A stretch of 64,000 nucleotides of DNA, taken from positions 15,271,413 to 15,335,412 of the forward strand of contig CM065320.1 of the NCBI GenBank assembly GCA_033032175.1, written 5' to 3'. The notes beneath the pieces were generated by a model that saw nothing but the letters and a program-made list of their open reading frames with translations, made no database searches and was not told where the DNA came from. The translations under genes were made by a program, and so were the position numbers. The DNA is from Saturnia japonica. Taxonomy: Eukaryota; Arthropoda; Insecta; Lepidoptera; Saturniidae. Shown here piece after piece: positions 11,161 through 23,119 of this stretch. Position 1 is the first letter of the stretch. The number at the start of each line of letters is the position of its first letter.

Positions 11161-11429
11161 ATAACATAACGTACCATCACACCTGTATCCCTGAAAGGTT
11201 AGGCAGAGATGTACTAAAGTACACCCATAGTTCGCCGGGTATGTTTTTAGGTCCCATGTAATAAAGGGCGAGCCTATTGCCATTCATCGGGCATATAACC
11301 AAACACCGAGCTGTTACTGAGAATTTTATACAAAAACACAATAACACATTGCTTGACCCTGGAATCAAACCCAGGACATCGCAGCATAGCATAGCAGTCG
11401 TGCTTACGACCTTTAGGCTAATGAGGCAG
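11161..11429 (-). repeat. tRNA-derived SINE, copy 3
   Basis: Third copy of the SINE, minus strand. The head is CTGCCTCATTAGCCTAAAGG, with the A box mutated at its end. The B box GGGTTTGATTCC (11372-11361) has lost the conserved C. The tail has the same 'ataacataac' end. A small insertion 'catagcatag' near 11395 looks like a local duplication. Confidence 0.75.
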
Positions 11430-11589
11430 TTGAAAATACGCTTTTCATAAAAAGTTTTTTAATCATCTTTTAAAGATAACATTACTTTTAAACTATTTTC
11501 CGTCAATTGCAGTGAATATATTAAGTTTGAAAATGATTTTTGATGTGCCAGTAACCATTAAAGTCGGGTCCGCACTTTTTAAAAGTTTT

Positions 11590-12000
11590 TAGATAATAAT
11601 AATAATGTTGGGTACTATGAAAAGAAACCCAAGCACATTACTGGTAAACACCAGACAATACTTTCAAGGACCATTTCAAGCCGGTTTAACTGTCCAAAAG
11701 ATTATTCACCCTACGTGGATCATTACGTGAATGATACTGATGTCTGGAAGTGGCTCCCTCTCAGTGCATGCACTAAAATATATTGTTATTTTTATTATAT
11801 CAAATTAGACATTATTGTATTATATTAATACTATTGAAAAAATAAGATAAGCCCGAACGAGTTTCTTGCCGGTTCCTTTCGATGACTGGGATATTTAGTG
11901 TCTTGAAGTTAGCGCCTAAATTGAATAAAGAATTTTTTGATTTCGGTGAAGAATTGTTAAACAATGAAGATTGAAGAAGGGTGATATATACCATTTGAGA
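11590..12000 (+). repeat. 3' end of a LINE-type retrotransposon, copy 1
   Basis: About 11705-11770 reads HYVNDTDVWKWLPLS, which resembles the C-terminal end of a repeated lepidopteran ORF. It is followed by an AT-rich spacer and 'gcccgaacgagtttcttgccggttcctttcgatgactgg'. The same order (HYVN..., spacer, 'cgatcgagttgcttgccggttctt') recurs at 55430-55760, and the second block alone at 56700-56830 and 60340-60480. Recurrent 3'-end pieces of this kind are what 5'-truncated LINE copies leave; the family name (CR1/Jockey-like) is a guess. Confidence 0.5.
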
Positions 12001-12538
12001 AATAATACACCTATAAAAAATTATGGATAACATTATTTACATTTTATAAATAGCTGTCAATTAAAAATAACTTGGAACGATGTTTATCATAACAGATCCT
12101 TATCTTCATAGTAAATTCGACAAGAACAAATGTCATTATGACATCTTGATAAATCGTAATCAAAACTGTGATCCAGAGAAGATGGATCGGTTATAATAAG
12201 TATCGTGTAAGATTGTAGCTACAATGCCAGAGTAGTCTGATAGCACATCTACTTCGATGATATTAGACTGACAACGAAGTTTATCTTTAAAGTAAAAGTA
12301 GTTGTGGAACCGAATTTTAGTGAGAAGAAATCGGTCCTATAATTATGTTTTTCGCAAAAATCTATACAAATGAATAAAATTGCAGTATTTTTTGTAATTT
12401 CAAAATAATAGCTTTTTAGTAAATGTATATGAAAGTAAATATGGTACTTATAACAAAAAACTACTTTTTAATACGCTTTTATTAGCTTCATACGTATGTA
12501 TGTATGTAACGGAAATTTTGAATATGATTTTGACCTCT

Positions 12539-12728
12539 TTCAAAACGTCGGATTAACTCGAAATTTGGCATACTTATCAAGGACCGATGACAATTCAATA
12601 TTAGAAACAGTTGAACCCGTTACCTTTACTAGAATGATCAGGATTAGAGAAAATTCAACTGAGAAATGCAAAACGTCGGATTAATTCGAAATTTGGCATA
12701 CATAACAAGGACCGATGACAATTCAATG
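12539..12728 (+). repeat. Tandem duplication of a ~65-bp segment
   Basis: 'aaaacgtcggattaactcgaaatttggcatac' followed by 'aaggaccgatgacaattcaat' at about 12542-12602 is repeated at 12668-12728 with few changes, 126 bp apart. The upstream copy falls in a short open frame without family features. Confidence 0.7.
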
Positions 12729-12739
12729 CTTTTTAAGAT

Positions 12740-14080
12740 ATTATCAAAATTATAATCCTTCTACTCATATCTGTCAATATAAAATTTATAACTAGGTACT
12801 GAAACTATGCAGCCCGCGTTTTCTTTTACAATAAAATACTTTTTTTCTTAATTTTTTTACACTATGTATTCTTAATTCTAATTTGTTGATTTTTTTTCCA
12901 TTTTTTAGTTAGATTTTCTATAAAAGCGTGTTTTTTAGTTTTTTTACTTTAATTTTTGAATTTTTTTGAAGTGAAACTTCTTTATCGACGTATGGGAGAA
13001 ATTTTGTAGCAGCGTCACGTTTTTCGGTTACGCGCCATGTTGCTTTTTTTATCAAAGTTTAGTATAGTGACGTAAAACTTATAATGTAATATATTATAAT
13101 AATAACAACAATATATTAGTTTTGAAGTTTGGTTTGAAATAAGAATAACAATATATTAATTTGAAAGTGATAAAATAAAAAGACATTCAAATTTAAGTGA
13201 ATTTACAAAAAAAGTGAGAGTGATTATATATTTCGTTTTATAAATTCAACACGTATGAGCATGATTTTAATATTTATTTGAGGTTAACCTCACTTTTTGA
13301 TTGTAAGTATCAGTGAATGTATATAAATCTGTTAAAATTAGCAAGTATTAATAAATATGACTGTAAATCTAGTGAACATTATTAATTCTAAAAACAATAA
13401 AAAATATAAATTAAATAATAATTTAAAAATAAAACAAAACACGATTAGAAAATAAAAATATGTATACGTACATCTTTTTTAATTATTCGTTTTTAATGAT
13501 TTATTTATTCATTTTTAATTTTATAAAATCGTTGCATTTCTACAAGATTAACTGTCATCATATAATTGTATTACTTCGAAAAGATAATTCCAATGATTTA
13601 TTCATAACTTGTGTAATTGATTAAGTCATTAAATATCTGCTGTGAATTATTTTTATTAAGTTATGAAATAAATATTAATATGTAGAATGTAAAACATATA
13701 TTTCATATTTTAGCTACCACAAGCCATTAATTACAAAAATATTTAATAATGACAACAATAGTAATAATGATGCTATCATTATTGATGAAATATAACAATA
13801 GCAATGATATTATAATAAGAACAATGATAAAATAAATTACTCATTAATTGTATGCATGTCTATAATAATAAAATAGCTTTAATTTAATACGGAAAAAATT
13901 GTTTTTCTTAAGGCTTAAGCCTTATCTACCCCATTTTCGTGAAGTTGCAAATAGTAGAAAAATGATATGTCGTAAAGAAGTTTCACTTCTTACCTGTGTA
14001 CTCTGGTACACACACATATTTTTTTTCTGTCTGTTTGTTTGTTCCGACTTATCTCGGAAAAGTTTGGAACAATTTTGAAG
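12740..14080. other. Very AT-rich sequence, no gene seen
   Basis: Long A/T runs and short ATA/AAT simple repeats only. No splice-framed protein-like segment was recognised on either strand. Confidence 0.4.
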
Positions 14081-14084
14081 GGAC

Positions 14085-14310
14085 TTTCACTGGTTGATAG
14101 CTGATGTTATAAGGAGTTGCTTAGGCTACTTTTATTTCAGAAAAATAATTAGGGTCCGTGCAAATAAAATAATAAACATTTTTGACTTTAAAATAACCGG
14201 CGCGGCGCCGATAATAACGGAGGTGGAAGTGGATTCACCAGAATATCGACGGCATTCTGTAGTCCACGCCAGTAGAGTCGCACTCGCAGTTGGTAATTTA
14301 ATAAAAATCT
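14085..14310 (+). repeat. Helitron-like repeat family H2, fragment
   Basis: Shares 'gggactttcactggttgatagctgatgttataag', 'ttttatttcagaaaaataattagggtccgtgcaaat' and 'cggcattctgtagtccacg' with 41053-41493 (same orientation) and with the reverse complements of 17523-17970 and 48213-48612. The usual CTAG end is degraded. The 87-codon open frame here lies in the repeat and has no family support. Confidence 0.6.
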
Positions 14311-14462
14311 TTATAGTGCAAAAACATAAAACAATGACTTCTCTCGTAGAAATTTAAAACAAAAGGAAACAAAAAGCCCAACAGCAACAAAAAAAAAAAC
14401 AATTCTTTTTTCATTTGGTTCCCAGATGTTGTACAAAAATATTATATTGTCTATGTCTCTTC

Positions 14463-14600
14463 TACAATTAAGACGAATCTAACAACACCTCGTATGCTAA
14501 AATCCATCAAGCTACTTTGGCTACAGAGCGTGCAAAATAAATAGACGTACGTAGCATACGCTCGGAAACATAACCCTCCTTTTTCGCAGTCGGGTCAAAA
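14463..14600 (+). repeat. Dispersed repeat family R2, copy 1
   Basis: 'acaattaagacgaatctaac', 'acctcgtatgctaaaatcca', 'acagagcgtgcaaa-aaatagac' and 'cctcctttttcgcagtcggg' recur in order at 35838-35985. Noncoding and unclassified. Confidence 0.6.
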
Positions 14601-14799
14601 GCGAAATTGAAAAATTCTAAATATTTGGTATTTTCTTGTAACAAAGTTACTTTACAAATATGTGAACTCTTAAAGTATTGATTAATTTCTTTTATAAATA
14701 CACCAACCAAGACTAAAGAGTTCTTTTAAATCCATTTAAGCAGCTCCACTGGGGAACACTTCCACCTTCCAGAAGATCGTAACCAAATAACAATACTAT

Positions 14800-16560
14800 A
14801 TACTAACTAACTAACAAAACTATATAGCGCCATCTATGAACACTCCTGGAAAATAAAAATACATACGTTTTCAATTTTTTTTTTATTGAAAATTACTTAC
14901 TACGTGAAGATAAAATTAGAACTAGTTTCATATTTTTCACTTTATTTCACTAAATATTTTAAATATATTACAGAATTACGTATACATATATTCCTTTTTT
15001 ATATGTACATAACTTAAAGACAATTTAAAGACCATACAAATGTCCAAACGTGTAAAATGCATCCTTAATATGTATACTATAAACTATTATCATACCAAAT
15101 TTCATTAAATTCAGACCAGTGTGCCTAGTGTGAGTTTTTAACTATCAATATCACTTTTGCGTTAACTTGACATTTGTATGGAGAAACGAACAACGCCTTT
15201 GGAGGATAGTTTACGAAAAATTATATGCGAGTGCAAGATTTGTTGTTTACTAAATAGTTAGTGACGAACGAAACACTTACTACGCAGTTGACGTTTGCAT
15301 ATGTAAGGCAATGATATTGCGAGTGTGAGTTACAAGTTGGACACATTTTGACAGTTAGAATAATAAACAGACGCTGACGTGATAGTAGAGTCATTCACTT
15401 GGGATATTGTAGTGAGAGAGGCCAAAAGTTGTTATACTGATTAATTAAAATGAATGACAAAGGTCACTCGGAGACTTTATTTTTCTTGGAGGCTTCTTTA
15501 TTTTGCCCGTGCTCAAGAGGAACGCATTAAATATTTTTTTAAATACGAGAATATTTTCGTGCGATATTTGATCCAATTAATAAACTCGGATACATGGTTT
15601 AGAAATTGATATCTTTGCACAATGTGTTCTATATTATATTATATTATTTGTGATTACAGTTCAAACCTAACTTAAGCAATTTTACCGCTAAATTATAGTT
15701 ATAATTATATAATATAGTTACTTATATATTTTATTTATATATTTATACGATTATTATAATTATATTAAAATTATATGTAACACTTAAAACGGCACATAAT
15801 ATTGAAATCGTATTTATATTTATCGAAAACAGTCGTAAGACGTAAACCAAACAATAATTGTTCAAAAACTAACAACAACACGTAAAGAAAAATAAAACGA
15901 CATTTTAAATTAAATTTTATATCTATAGAAATAATAAGCAATAGTTTATCTATTAATAAAATAAATATTTACGAAAATAACATACATAAACAGTTTTACC
16001 TATATTCATTTTATTACAACTGTTTAGAACGGATATATAATTATGTATTGTCATATTTTAAAAAAAAAACCTATTAAAAATTAATTCAAAAACTGTTTGT
16101 TTCCACATCGCGAAATTTAATATTTAGCCTAATTATAAAGTTATCCAAATAAAAAAATACTCCATAAAAGTCATCATTATATCAAGTTGCGATATGCTTG
16201 ACTTCATTATTTAATATTTTTATCTCCACGAAACACATCAACAAAGTAAAAAAAATTAGACATGGCTAATCTAAAACTCAACCAAATTCAGTATTCATAT
16301 ACCCAATACGTGAATACTGTTGAAGTCGGTTTTTCAACTTGGTCGTATATTCATACACGCTGCAGAGTAGCCAACATAAGAATTGAAATAATAACTCATG
16401 TTTAGGTGTATAAACGCGTTTCTGACAGTATGCAGTGAAGGAACTCGCACTCGCGTAATTAACCTTGCCGGACAGTTTGGCGTTTCTAACGCTGACGGAA
16501 AAGTTACGTAAACTACAATTCATTGAAAAACTCACACTAAGCACACGGTAGTATCTGCGT
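14800..16560. other. AT-rich sequence with a pair of inverted repeat ends
   Basis: No gene was recognised. 15120-15142 'gtgtgcctagtgtgagttttt' appears inverted at 16523-16545. Both open into a lepidopteran interspersed repeat ('acgaacaacgcctttggaggatag'), so two copies of one repeat face each other about 1.4 kb apart. The 88-codon minus frame at 16278-16544 lies inside this repeat. Confidence 0.4.
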
Positions 16561-17522
16561 TATTGGCGTCCAAACTAACAGACAGACAGGCAGACAAAAA
16601 TTTCAAAAAGTCTTGAAATGATTTCTGTCTATGATTCTAAGCAATTCATTGGACAAAGTGTTTTATATGAGAAAGCCATATTTGTATGCTTAGCAGTCTT
16701 AACGGCAAAATACCTTTCGAATAGTACAAGTTTAAACTTCAAAATTGACGGTCCGGTTTGGATTTGAAAAAAAAAATCATTCCCACCATGGATTTATTTA
16801 TTTTATTTTATCTATCTCCACGACCACATGCATAAACGAGTTTTAATTTCTATAGTACAATAACATTCAAATGATTTATTTTTCATTCCGCTCCTTTTAA
16901 AAGTAATTCTCAAAAGATAGCCGAGAGTGTCGATATTTGTGTATTAATATAATATACCTATAGATATTACTAGCTAACCACGCAGATGTTCTGACCTTTT
17001 AAGTAGACGATAACTCGGCTACAGAACCACCTAGCGTGCAAAACCTCCTCAACCATCACAATCATAATTTCTTGATGATAGGTTATAAATGGTAAATACT
17101 AAAAAAACACATCTGAAGTTTGTTGTTGTTTCTTGTATTGTATTTATCAAAATTACATTGAGTATAACATGAAAATTGTCTCCTTATCCGTTAACCATGA
17201 ATAAATTCATGATTATAAAACCTCCAAATAAAATTCAAAAAGTTTTCAGACAACCGAGTGAATCAAAGACTGTAGGATAAAGATTTTGGTGAAATGATTG
17301 ATGTTCTGTTTGAAACGGATTTCATTCCGTTACCTCTATATAAGTAATCTCGACTGACGATTTGAAAGGGTTTCGGAAGATTGGAAAGGGTATGATTTGT
17401 TTCTTAGATAATCCTCGCAATTGAAGTCACCTCAGAGTTTATATCAACTTACTAAACTAATTTTCTGAAGTTAATAATATTATTAATCAGTGGATTGACT
17501 TAATAATAATAATTATAATGAA

Positions 17523-17970
17523 CTAGCTGTGCCCGGGGCTTCGCTCTCGTGGACTACAGAATGCCCGCGCTAATCTTGCTTCCTCGCTGCTGGCTATTTT
17601 AGAAACAAAAATGCTTATTTTGGGTATTTCTTAGAAGATAGATGTATACTCTGGCTGACTTTTTTGTAGTTAATTTTAATGCCTAAAATTATGTAGTACA
17701 TTAATTTGCTATATCTCTTATGGTTTACTAAGCGTAAGCTATTTAAGCGCCCAATTTAATTCTCCATGACCAGTTTTTTTTATTTGTGCGGAAATTTGTG
17801 CGGAACCCTAATTCTTTTTCTAAAATAATAGTAGACTAAGTTACTTCCTATATCATCTGCTATTTATCAGTGAAAGTCCCGTCAAAATCGGTCCAACAGT
17901 TTCGAAGATTACCTGAACAAACAGACAGACAGACAAAAATTTGAAAAATAGCCTTATTGTTATAGGTATC
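17523..17970 (-). repeat. Helitron-like repeat family H2, copy with CTAG end
   Basis: On the minus strand it ends '...gcgaagccccgggcacagCTAG' before T (CTAG at 17526-17523). It begins near 'acctataacaataaggc' and carries 'gtctgtctgtctgtttgttcaggtaatc' and 'gaccgattttgacgggactttcac'. It is the inverted counterpart of 41053-41493 and parallels 48213-48612. The CTAG/T end suggests a Helitron, but no 5' TC was found, so the class remains tentative. Confidence 0.55.
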
Positions 17971-18111
17971 GTATATACTTTCATATGCATTTATTAAAAA
18001 AACTGTTAATTTGACATTACGAATAGAAAGTTCATTTTTAATAATTGTATAGAATTATTTCTAAGGAAACAAGGAGTAAACTAATGAATAAATGGTAACA
18101 TTGATTCGAAA

Positions 18112-18131
18112 TAAAATAAAATAAAATAAAA
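18112..18131 (+). repeat. Microsatellite (AAAAT)n
   Basis: About four repeats of 'aaaat' in a row; ordinary simple repeat. Confidence 0.8.
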
Positions 18132-18404
18132 TTGAAATATGTTGGTTACACTAATAATTGATAGTTGTCCCAGTAATGACTTCACGTTATCGTACAACCA
18201 CCGATTTTCGGTGTTTTTTAAACATTATTTTATTTATTGTAAATACTCATGATGGTCCTCACTATTGAGTTGGGACTATTACGCAGTCTACCCAGGATGG
18301 ATGCCACTCTCTTGGCACAAAAATCATCAATGCGGGCATACGCAAACATCCGAAATGCGCGACATAATCGCGGCAGTCCCAATAATGCTCTAAAGGCTCT
18401 GTAT

Positions 18405-18590
18405 TGGATAGAGAAGAGAGGTTAAAAAGAAATTTATTTAGTGATTTCTCTCTACTTGGTGGCATACCTCTCCAACTTACAGAAGATCGTAGCTAAATAA
18501 CCTATTGTTGTTTTTTTGTGGTTAGTAGGGTTTCCAGAGCTCTTTGGAGTAGGAGGATTCAAGGTCGGCAACGCGCTACTGATACCTATT
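18405..18590 (+). repeat. Dispersed repeat, second copy of the 8085 family
   Basis: 'tttctctctacttggtggcatacctctccaacttacagaagatcgtagctaaataacc' then 'tagggtttccagagctctttgg' and 'ggtcggcaacgcgctactgatac'. It parallels 8085-8235 and the reverse complement of 58075-58250. Confidence 0.6.
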
Positions 18591-18719
18591 GTTGCAGAAT
18601 GCGAGCCTCCAGAGTAAAAAATATTTGTAATCTATAAGTTATTCTAAATATATGTACTGAATAATATATAATCGTAGTAATAGGTAATTTGTATGTATAG
18701 GAATATGTACTTGTAAGGA

Positions 18720-18950
18720 TTATAAATAAAATTTTACTAGTTGTAAGAACTAACGATCGAACATCTGGCATATGACTGATCGCAATGCCGCCCTTCCCCG
18801 CAAGTAAATTCGCTCTGGTAAGAAAACTTTCGCGGTTGAGTGCCCTAAGCGCTCGCCCCCAAGTCCGATGAAGCTGTAAAAGCCATCATAGGCTCCAGTG
18901 CCCTTAAGGCTAACAGTATAGTCAGTTCTAAAAAAAAGCGGCATTGATGC
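18720..18950 (+). repeat. Repeat block sharing sequence with the 52.8-kb LTR-like region
   Basis: 'actagttgtaag' followed by 'gaacatctggcat' (18736-18773) is also found at 52850-52896, in the same order and close to the same spacing. 18775-18950 continues into the 'cgctcgcccccaagtc ... aaggctaacagtatagtcag' repeat also seen at 2636-2715 and, inverted, at 7608-7690. Confidence 0.5.
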
Positions 18951-19484
18951 AGTTTACAGTTTAATTCAGACAGTTCAAGTTTAAAAACGGCACTGCGTCT
19001 TCTAACGAACAAGCTACTGTTGTAAAAGAACATAATCGTTATTTATTATAATAAAATATTGTGTTTTAATCACAATACCTATGCTATTACAAGTGTCTAT
19101 AGGATTCCGCTAGGCAGCCGCTTACCATCAGGCGGGCCATATGTTTTTATGCCACCTATGTAATATAAAAAAACGCAAGGCCCTAATGGTTTTTTAAAAT
19201 TTAAGATAACGCAAAGGCTATCAGACTATTACTAGTATTTAATCAAACTGCAAGTAGGCCTACTGTTGAGAATGTGCCTTCTTTTCGCAATAAATTTTGA
19301 TCATGTGCCATCCTTAAAAGTAGTAATTACACACTAATTAGATTGTACAAAAATTATTGCCTTATCTATTGAGTAGAATATAAAATTAAAACTGAAATTA
19401 CATAAAATAAAAAGAGTGTATTTTAAATCATTTGCAACGTTTTGTGTACTGCACTGATGCAGTTGATGAACTTGTGCTGCGGCT

Positions 19485-19523
19485 GGTACCTGAGTACCTG
19501 ATCTGGTACCTCGTACCTGATTG
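19485..19523 (+). repeat. Short tandem repeat of 'tggtacctgagtacctgat'
   Basis: Two 19-20 bp units ('tggtacctgagtacctgatc' and 'tggtacctcgtacctgat') lie in tandem, just before the composite repeat at 19595. Confidence 0.7.
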
Positions 19524-19594
19524 ATGATACAAACAACTGAAATAAAATTTGAGCGTCCGTAATCTCCACGGTATTACACGCAATTTGATATATT

Positions 19595-21300
19595 TACAAC
19601 ATCGTTGTGTGATTCGATGTTTGTTTTAAATCTATACATATAATAAAGAACGTCATACTGATCGATGGTCTGTGCCGGATAGTTTTTAAGATTAAATATT
19701 CGAGAAAAACTATTATTGGGAGTCTCTATAAAGCGCAGGAGAACCCAAACCAACAATGATTGTTAGAATTTTTGTACTGTTTGTCTGTTTGCCAACATTT
19801 GTGCGCGCTAATCTCAGAAACGGCATATACCGATTCTGGAAACGGTTTTACTAATATACTTCTGTTAAGGTTCATCTTAACATATTAGTGTTTGTTTTAC
19901 TTCAATAAGTTCATTACGATAAAAATTAGTTATATCAATTTTAAATAATCACGTCGAACATTTTTTTGGATAAAAATTCTATAAAATTTAGCTACTTTAG
20001 TCTGAATTAAGCTGAAATTTTACCTATCTGTATATTATGAGGGTTTGAATATTAACGATAAGATGATCGAAACCTATTCATAAAGTTTTAAAAAAATGAT
20101 AGAGTTTAATAAAATTGCAAATAATTAGCAATGATAAGTTGACCTCAGAACTATGTGATAAATCATATTAAAAGGGTTTGGTCTGCATAGGCTGGATATA
20201 GTCAGTTGAATATAGTCATGACTTGCCAAAGCTGCTATGAGGATGGCAATTCATTTCGAAACAATTGATTGATTCGAATCGAACTCTTATGAATCGATTC
20301 CCAAAAAAATCGATGTCTAAGATCAAAAAAAGATCACATACAAAAAGTGAATCTTTATTTCGATTCTTAAAAAGGCTCTCTCGCATTTGAGTATTTTAAT
20401 CAATATAAAAATCCCGAAAATAGAAAATTAAAGGAGTGCGAACACACAATCCAGTCAGATCATCTTTGTAATTTTTACCTTATCTAATAGTCATCAGTTA
20501 ATTATAGTAGAAACATAGTAAAGGTATAGAGAGAGAGAATTTATTACAGGTAATAGTGTAAAGAGAATTTACATAATTCAAAAATTAAAAATTATTATAC
20601 CAACTGTTTTCGATTTAAATTGTTGTGTTAGGGTAATAATTTACTAAGTTAGTATTCTTAATTTTGGTAAATGACACTATAGAATAATGACTGCATAATG
20701 AATTGATAATAATCCATACCTACTAATGATTGATAAATGCTGAAAGTAATTCAATTTGCTGATCCCGTCTGTTGCATTTTCAAGCACTAGACCGCTGAAT
20801 CAATCAATACTTGGAAAGAACCTTCTGGTTGCAGAAATGGTCATTGGCTACTTTTGGAATTTATTAATATATTAGAAAGGGTGAAATGGGGGCGAGGAGG
20901 GGGTCCAGAAATTTTTTTGTTCGTATAAAGAACCTAATCTTTGATGAATTAATGAATATAGAAGATATGATAGGAATTGGAGGAAGACTTTGGCTACCTT
21001 ATGTGGTGAAAATAAAACTCATTAATGGGTGAAATAGGGGATGAAGGTTGTGTACGAAGAACCAGTTAAACCAATTTTGATGAATAGAGATAATATTGGA
21101 CGTTGGAGACGGACAAATAGGGTACCTTATGGCGCAAAGATAAAACATGAAGGGAGTCAAATAGTTTTTTTGTTTTTAAGGATGAAAAATAAATGTAATG
21201 AAGAACCCACTATATTCTCAATATTAGAGATAAATAAAGAAAATTCATATTTATGATTTTAGAAAGAAATAAAAGGGTTTCTGCGTTAAATTTGAAAAAT
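19595..21300 (+). repeat. Composite repeat R6, copy 1
   Basis: It starts 'tatacatataataaagaacg ... actgatcgatgg' and runs through 'actattattgggagtctctataaa', 'tttgccaacatttgtgcgcgctaatctcagaaacggcat' and 'tcacgtcgaacatt'. A second module follows ('gtctgttgcatttt', 'ggctaccttatgtggtgaaaataaaact'). The same two modules in the same order form 21600-22800. Both modules resemble 5' parts of lepidopteran Helitrons. No terminal CTAG was found, and no protein is encoded. This copy is about 500 bp longer than copy 2. Confidence 0.6.
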
Positions 21301-21397
21301 GAATCGGCAGGGTGAAGTACAATAAGGATTAAAGATTTGACAAATACCCTTACACATGGAGTGATAAATCCATCTAGTGATTTTCTATTGCACTTTG

Positions 21398-21577
21398 TAC
21401 GTGTTTAGACAGATCAGTCTGTCGTTTATGCAATATATATAGAGGGGTGAAGTTAGGTAAATCGCATTTTGACACACCATACAATATTAGCAGATAAACC
21501 CAACTATGAGTTTACTTATTGGTTCATCGTGTTCAGAGATCAGTCGGTGTATATGCAATAATATAGTGGGGTGGTAG
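21398..21577 (+). repeat. Diverged tandem pair between the two R6 copies
   Basis: 'gtgtttagacagatcagtctgtcg-ttatgcaatatatatagaggggtg' (from 21400) is echoed by 'gtgttcagagatcagtcggtgtatatgcaataatatagtggggtg' (from 21529), about 129 bp apart. Confidence 0.6.
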
Positions 21578-21599
21578 GGATCGCGACCACCATATCTAC

Positions 21600-22800
21600 A
21601 TCTATCTATACATATAATAAAAACGTAACTGATCGATGTCTGTACATAGAAGATATACGAGAAAAACTATTATTGGGGGTCTCTATAAACGCAGGAGAAC
21701 CCAAAACAATGATTGTTAGAATTTTTGTCTGTTTGTCTGTTTGCCAACATTTGTGCGCGCTAATCTCAGAAACGGCATAACCGATTTGGAAACGGTTTCA
21801 ACTAATATATTTTGGTTAGGTTGACTTAACATTTAGTGTGGTTTTACTTCAATGAGTTCATAAATAAAAAAGTTATATCAATTTTAAAAATCACGTCGAA
21901 CATTTGTTCGATAAAAATGCTATAAAATAGCTCTTCAGTTTTATTGGCTGAAACTTTGAAACTGGTTTGTAAAATGATGATTATTTAAAGTTTACATAAA
22001 GTTAAAAATGTACAATTTCAGAGAATTTGGAACTTTCCAATATGAGTTGACCACACATCTATATAATAAATCATATTAATAAGTGGTCACCCTAGGTTGG
22101 ATATAATCACGCAAGCAAGTCGAGTGCCGCATCGCTGCTAGGCAATTCATTCCGAAAAAGATCGATTCGAATCTAACTCTGATGTATCGATTCACAATAA
22201 ATCGAGGTCTAAAAGGCCGCTCTCTCCAAAAAATTGACCGTCTTTTATTCACTTTTTAGAGTTGTGTTAACAATATAAAAATCCCTATTATAGAAAACAA
22301 AAAGGACACCACAACAATCGATCTTTTGCTATTTTTACCATGCTAAAGTATCAGTTAAAGAGAAACAAAGAAAGGTGTAGAGAGAGAGAGAGAATTAATT
22401 TCAAAAATTTATTATTATAAACTGTTGTCGTTATTCTGCTATTGGGTAATTTACTGACACTATAGAGAACGACGGCATAATGAAGTGAATAATCTATACT
22501 AATATTATTATAAATGCGAAAGTAACTCTGTCTGTCCTGTCTGTTGCATTTCACGCCCTGAAATAGATGATGAAGGTTTGAACGAAGAACGCATGAAACC
22601 AAATTTGATGAATTTTGATATAGAGATATATTGGACCTTAAAGAAAGACATTGGCTTACCTTATGTCGTGAAAATAAAACTTTAAGAGGTGAAATAGGGG
22701 ATGAAAGATTGTATGAAGAACAAACTATTTCTAAATTTAGGGATATGAAAATTCATATTTATGCTTTTAGGAAGAAATAACAGTGTTTCGTGTTTTAAAA
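21600..22800 (+). repeat. Composite repeat R6, copy 2
   Basis: It begins TCTATACATATAATAAAAACG at 21605, with A before TC as in a Helitron 5' end, and follows copy 1 through the shared blocks. A second 5'-like end, TCTATACTAATATTATTATAAATG, begins at 22493, again with A before TC, and leads into 'gtctgttgcatttc' and 'ggcttaccttatgtcgtgaaaataaaac'. (GA)n is present at 22378-22393. Order conservation with 19595-21300 points to duplication of a composite rather than independent insertions. Confidence 0.6.
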
Positions 22801-22849
22801 AATAAGGGTGATTTAAATACACATAGACTCCAACCCTTGATACTAAGAA

Positions 22850-23110
22850 AAATGTTCCTGAGACATAAGCTTACATTATACAAGACATATGTCCGTCTAT
22901 CATGACATATAAGCTGCGCTACATTCGCTCATACGTCAAAGATCAACATTAATAAATTCCAAATCCTCTAAACCCGATTCTTACGTAAAATTAACAAAGC
23001 TCCTTGGTACGATCGTCGAATCGTAAATTGAATATCTTACGCGATCGTACTTCGACACTGCTTCGAATCACGTGAATCTGTTGGTGAAAGCTCGCCTTAA
23101 ACCAAAAGAA
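22850..23110 (+). pseudogene. LINE (Jockey-type) reverse transcriptase C-terminal relic
   Basis: In broken frames it reads RHKLTLYKTYVR-SMTYKLRYIRSYVKDQ, then KFQIL-stop-TRFLRKINKAPWYDRRIVN, and FESRESVGESS. This matches the region after the polymerase core of Jockey-clade elements ('...lYkt.vrP.mtYas.v...LqilqnkflR...naPWyvRn..lh...'). Stops and frameshifts are frequent. It follows the R6 copy and has no recognisable palm domain upstream, so it is a 5'-truncated or fragmented copy. Confidence 0.5.
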
Positions 23111-23119
23111 ACGCGAAAG

